Source: Clostridium sp. ZS2-4
Lineage (GTDB): Bacteria > Bacillota > Clostridia > Clostridiales > Clostridiaceae
Direction: 5' to 3'
Assembly (NCBI RefSeq): GCF_026719745.1
Contig: NZ_JAPPRQ010000011.1
Coordinates: 186,001-250,000 of the forward strand
DNA: 64,000 nucleotides
Below, piece after piece: positions 60,946 through 64,000 of the stretch; positions within the stretch are counted from its first letter, which is position 1, and every line of letters starts with the position of its first letter. The position numbers were made by a program, and so were the translations under genes. Below the pieces are notes generated by a model, which did no database searches, was not told the DNA's origin, and saw only the letters and a program-made list of their open reading frames with translations.

Positions 60946-61329
60946 ATGGAAATAATAAAAGTCGTTGGATTTGCATTTGTGGCACTGTCTATCGTGCTTG
61001 TAGTAAAGCATAGAAGAAGTGATTTAGCAGTACATATTAGTTTAGCAGCGGGAATATTAATATTTATATTTATGATAGATAAAGTAACATCAGTGCTCCA
61101 ACTGCTTCAAGAACTTGCGCTTAAAGCGAATATTGACTTTATTTATTTGAATATTGTTTTTAAAATTTTAGGAATTGCCTATTTAGCATCTTTTTGTAGT
61201 GAGATATGTAAGGATGCAGGAGAAAGTAGTCTGGCTTCAAAGGTTGAATTTGCAGGAAAAATATTAATTTTGGTATTAGCAATTCCTATTCTTATGGCAG
61301 TACTCCAAGGTATTTTAAAAATCATGTAA
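60946..61329 (+). CDS. spoIIIAD: SpoIIIAD, membrane protein of the SpoIIIA channel
   Basis: A 127-aa protein with about three or four membrane helices. Family features visible are the opening EIIKVVGFAFVALSIVLVVK, a middle FMIDKVTSVLQLLQELALKA and the SEICKDAGESSLASKVEFAG stretch followed by KILILVLAIPI. It resembles a FliQ/SpoIIIAC-type small helical protein with extra helices. ATG 60946 follows TTAGGAGG. Confidence 0.95.
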   Translation: MEIIKVVGFAFVALSIVLVVKHRRSDLAVHISLAAGILIFIFMIDKVTSVLQLLQELALKANIDFIYLNIVFKILGIAYLASFCSEICKDAGESSLASKVEFAGKILILVLAIPILMAVLQGILKIM

Positions 61330-61349
61330 TAGAATATGAGGTATAAAAT

Positions 61350-62504
61350 ATGAAGAAGATATTATTTATATTGAGTGTGATTTTATTATTCCCCTTAGCC
61401 AATGTACAAGCCTCTGTTGAAAATCCATTGTTGGATAGCAAAGATAATATGCGAGTTGAACAATTGTATGATTATATAAACAATATGAAAACGGAATATG
61501 AAATTTTAAACGATGTTGATGTTAGAACATATGTTAAAGAATACATGAAAAGTGGAGATGGAAAATTTTCAAAAAAGAAAATTATGAGAGCTTTAATAAC
61601 ATATGGATTTAAAGAGGTAGTTGCATCTGGTAAATTGATGGCTATGATAATAATAATATGTATAATTTGCGCCTTAATCAGTAATCTGGAGAATGCTTTT
61701 AGTAATGATAATTTATCTAATATTGCATATTTTGCATGTTATGCACTACTAATAGTACTTATATCGAAAAATTTCTATATAGGAGTAACTGTTGCTAAGG
61801 ATGCAATTAAAGGTATGACTGATTTTATGGCTGCGCTTATACCGATACTTTTAATGCTTTTAGCTAGCGTAGGTGGTTTTACACAGGCAGCTGTCATGGA
61901 CCCAATAGTAATTGGAATAACCAATATCAGTGCAAGAGTATTTGTAGATTTAATTATACCCATAATTGGAATGTCCTTTGTTATGCAATTTGTAAATAAT
62001 ATTTCAGAGGATTTTAAGATTAATAATTTATCTAAATTACTGAATCAAGTAGTACTTTGGACACAGGGAATTATAATGACTGTATTCATAGGTATTGTAA
62101 CAATAAGGGGAATAACTACTTCAACCATAGATGCTGTTGCAGAGAAAACTGTAAAATTTGCAGTGGACAACTTCATACCTATAGTAGGGAAAAGTTTATC
62201 TGATGCAATATCAACAGTTGCAGGATATTCGTTGCTTTTGAAAAATGCTTTAAGCGGTATAGGATTGATTATTCTGATTATAATTATAATTTTTCCAATA
62301 ATAAAGATGCTTCTAATGGCTTTCATATATAAAATCACTGCTGCTTTAATAGAACCAGTAAGTGATAAAAGACTAGTTAAATGTATTGGTTCAGCAGGAG
62401 ATTCCCTTATATTGATTACATCTTGTTTAATTAGTGTATCAGTCATGTTTTTTATAATCGTATCTATTATTGCATCAGCAGGAAAAATTGTTATTGGTGG
62501 ATAG
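61350..62504 (+). CDS. spoIIIAE: SpoIIIAE, large membrane protein of the SpoIIIA channel
   Basis: The largest membrane protein of the operon. The 384-aa product has a signal-peptide-like N-terminus (FILSVILLFPLANVQA), a soluble region (about 22-95) and about eight membrane helices with the conserved KGMTDFMAALIPILLMLLAS, IVTIRGITTSTIDAVAEKT and FAVDNFIPIVGKSLSDA. These match SpoIIIAE, which has been proposed as a permease-like element of the channel. It starts 20 nt after spoIIIAD. Confidence 0.96.
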   Translation: MKKILFILSVILLFPLANVQASVENPLLDSKDNMRVEQLYDYINNMKTEYEILNDVDVRTYVKEYMKSGDGKFSKKKIMRALITYGFKEVVASGKLMAMIIIICIICALISNLENAFSNDNLSNIAYFACYALLIVLISKNFYIGVTVAKDAIKGMTDFMAALIPILLMLLASVGGFTQAAVMDPIVIGITNISARVFVDLIIPIIGMSFVMQFVNNISEDFKINNLSKLLNQVVLWTQGIIMTVFIGIVTIRGITTSTIDAVAEKTVKFAVDNFIPIVGKSLSDAISTVAGYSLLLKNALSGIGLIILIIIIIFPIIKMLLMAFIYKITAALIEPVSDKRLVKCIGSAGDSLILITSCLISVSVMFFIIVSIIASAGKIVIGG

Positions 62505-62520
62505 GAGGAGCTGAAAATAT

Positions 62521-63105
62521 ATGCTGGAACATCTTAAACTATGGGTAATTAATATTTGTACAGCAGTTTTTTTCATTACAGCTGTGGAAATGATATTGCC
62601 TGATAACAAAATGAAAAAATATGCAAAATTTGTTTTAGGTTTGATTTTAATAACTGTTATTGTAAACCCAATAATTAAGATATTCAACAATGATTTTAAT
62701 GTGGAGAGTTATGTTAATTCAGCGTCTAAATATTTTGAAGGGAAAGAATATGCAAAAGATTATGATAAATATAAGGTGAGCAGCATAGATAATACTGTGA
62801 GTGTGTTTTCTCAAAATTTAGAAAACTTGTGCATTAAAAAATTGAAGGAAAAATTCCCTAAAGACAATTGTGAAGTTATAGTAGATGCAGGGTATGATGC
62901 GAAATCGGAAAACTTTGTAATAAATATTATAAATGTAGGAATAACAGAAGGTAAAGTAAAAAAAATTAAAAAAATTAGAATAAATGACAGCAAAGAAGTT
63001 AGTAATTTGGAATTTGAGGATTACAAAAAAAGTAATGTAATCAAGGAATACCTAAGTGAGCTTATGAATATTCCAACAGATAAAATCAAGGTTTATAAAA
63101 CATAG
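62521..63105 (+). CDS. spoIIIAF: SpoIIIAF, SpoIIIA channel component
   Basis: A 194-aa protein with two membrane helices near the N-terminus (about 9-27 and 36-56, LKLWVINICTAVFFITAVEM and KFVLGLILITVIVNPIIKIF) and a soluble ring-building-motif-type domain that ends with EYLSELMNIPTDKIKVYKT. It starts 16 nt after spoIIIAE with AGGAGGAG upstream. Family length is about 200. Confidence 0.93.
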   Translation: MLEHLKLWVINICTAVFFITAVEMILPDNKMKKYAKFVLGLILITVIVNPIIKIFNNDFNVESYVNSASKYFEGKEYAKDYDKYKVSSIDNTVSVFSQNLENLCIKKLKEKFPKDNCEVIVDAGYDAKSENFVINIINVGITEGKVKKIKKIRINDSKEVSNLEFEDYKKSNVIKEYLSELMNIPTDKIKVYKT

Positions 63106-63152
63106 AATTTACAATATTTTAAGGGGATCAATTAAAAAAAGAGGGTGAGAAA

Positions 63153-63791
63153 ATGAGTATAAAGAAAATTTTTGATGTAAACAAAATATCTGATAAGGTT
63201 AAGAATAATAAGTCAAAGAGTATTACAAATTTAATAATTTTAGCTTTAATAGGAATATTACTGGCCATGCTTAGTAATGTATTTAAAAGTACTACAGCAA
63301 GTACTGATGTTTTAAATCCTAATAATATGAAAAATGGTAAGGCAATTGCAGAACAGAAAAAAGATGATGAATCAGTAACAAATGAAGAATATAGAGATGG
63401 ACAAAAAGAAATGGAATTAAAACTGAAGGATATTTTAGAAAATATTAAAGGGGTTGGTAAAGTAAAAGTAATGATATATTTTAAAGGAGGTGAAGAACAA
63501 GTACCTGCTTTAAATATTAATGATTCTACAAGTCATACTGAAGAAAAAGATGTTGAGGGAGGAACAAGAAATATTACACAAAACAATGACGGAAGAACAG
63601 TTGTAATGATGAATACTGAAAATGGAAGTGAGCCTTTGATATTAAAAAAGTATAATCCGGAAATTACAGGAGTATGTGTGGTTGCAGAAGGAGCAGAAGA
63701 TAATCTTATAAAGCTTCAGATTCAGAAGGCTGTCATAAATTTATTCGGATTAAAAGAAAATAAAGTTAATGTTTATCCTATGAAAAAATAA
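63153..63791 (+). CDS. spoIIIAG: SpoIIIAG, ring-forming SpoIIIA channel component
   Basis: SpoIIIAG forms a large ring in the intermembrane space that is part of the mother-cell-to-forespore channel. The 212-aa product has one membrane helix (about 25-42), then the ring-building motif domain (ELKLKDILENIKGVGKVKVM, then ENGSEPLILKKYNPEITGVC and VVAEGAED) with a loop insertion rich in Thr, Glu and Asn in between. It follows spoIIIAF after 47 nt, with GAGGGTGAG near the start. Confidence 0.95.
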   Translation: MSIKKIFDVNKISDKVKNNKSKSITNLIILALIGILLAMLSNVFKSTTASTDVLNPNNMKNGKAIAEQKKDDESVTNEEYRDGQKEMELKLKDILENIKGVGKVKVMIYFKGGEEQVPALNINDSTSHTEEKDVEGGTRNITQNNDGRTVVMMNTENGSEPLILKKYNPEITGVCVVAEGAEDNLIKLQIQKAVINLFGLKENKVNVYPMKK

Positions 63792-63863
63792 CATATATTT
63801 TGAAGATTCAGCATATTAATTTTTTAGAAAGATAATTTAGAAGAGGAAATGGGAGGAATTTAA

Positions 63864-64000
63864 ATGAACAAAAAACAAGGTGTTATTATTGTTGTCTTAT
63901 TGGCACTTATAGTGTCTGCAGGAATAGCAGCTACAAAGTTAAATTCTGACTTGGATTACGTAGCTGGTAATGACTTGTCAAATGGCAAGAGTACTGTTTC
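63864..64000 (+). CDS. spoIIIAH: SpoIIIAH, ring-forming channel component (start only)
   Basis: Only the first 45 codons are in the window. They read NKKQGVIIVVLLALIVSAGI, a membrane anchor, then TKLNSDLDYVAG, typical of the SpoIIIAH N-terminus. In the full protein a ring domain pairs with forespore SpoIIQ across the septum. ATG 63864 follows GGGAGGA. Calling is supported by order, after spoIIIAG, and by the anchor motif. Confidence 0.9.
   Translation, partial: MNKKQGVIIVVLLALIVSAGIAATKLNSDLDYVAGNDLSNGKSTV

Overview
The window is chromosomal DNA from a motile, endospore-forming, low-GC Firmicute, most likely Clostridium sensu stricto. The grounds are strong AT richness, purine-rich Shine-Dalgarno sites with many TTG and GTG starts, a fused FliR-FlhB protein, a spoIIIA operon and the division neighbours sepF-ylmG-ylmH-divIVA. 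No species is assigned. No rRNA, tRNA, CRISPR array, prophage or transposase was seen; this is core chromosome rather than an island.

Bases 1-19919 are the distal part of one very long flagellar/chemotaxis-type operon on the + strand: fliH (end only), fliI, fliJ, fliK, flgD, a small flagellar-operon protein gene, flgE, flbD, motA, motB, fliL, fliO, fliP, fliQ, a fliR-flhB fusion, flhA, flhF, flhG, a PilZ (c-di-GMP) gene, fliA (sigma-28), a swrB-like gene, a tiny membrane-protein gene with an apparent ATT start, and two rod genes (flgF-like, flgG). Together they supply the export ATPase and gate, hook length control and capping, the stator, the late sigma factor and the rod. A bidirectional terminator closes the operon.

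Bases 20083-28856 hold stand-alone genes: a CBS/DRTGG-regulated Mn-dependent pyrophosphatase (-), a calcium-type P-ATPase (+), an unknown protein (-), a Lon-family protease whose ATPase motifs look lost (+), and the GTPase YchF (-).

Bases 29382-43661 are a division and cell-wall (dcw) cluster. rsmH, ftsL-like, a PASTA penicillin-binding protein, murE, murF, mraY and an FtsW/SpoVE protein end at a terminator. Then come divIB, DUF881, sbp, DUF881, the PLP protein YggS, sepF, ylmG, ylmH and divIVA. mraZ, murD, murG, murC, ftsA and ftsZ are not in it.

Bases 43800-50911 carry mtnN-aroF behind a promoter that overlaps a 40-bp perfect palindrome, then yteA, lspA-rluD-pyrR, rqcH (-) and dapF. Bases 51095-57857 are a type IV pilus-like cluster (pilB, pilC, five pilin-like genes, and PilM/N/O-like genes) in the slot upstream of efp that comG occupies in Bacillus. 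Bases 58143-64000 hold efp, a zinc-ribbon gene and spoIIIAA-AH (AH is cut by the window end), the forespore-engulfment channel operon.

The most unexplained signal is a family of intergenic heptanucleotide arrays, mostly of unit (A/G)GNNACT with two freely varying middle bases and often arranged as inverted 4 x 7-nt arms. They lie at 241-348, 4785-4864, 6382-6452, 21869-22055 and 49920-49947; a second 7-nt array (TTAATAG x 8) lies at 46036-46131. Other points of interest are large perfect palindromes at promoters, an internally duplicated FlgD, and the Lon-like protein with no recognisable Walker motifs.
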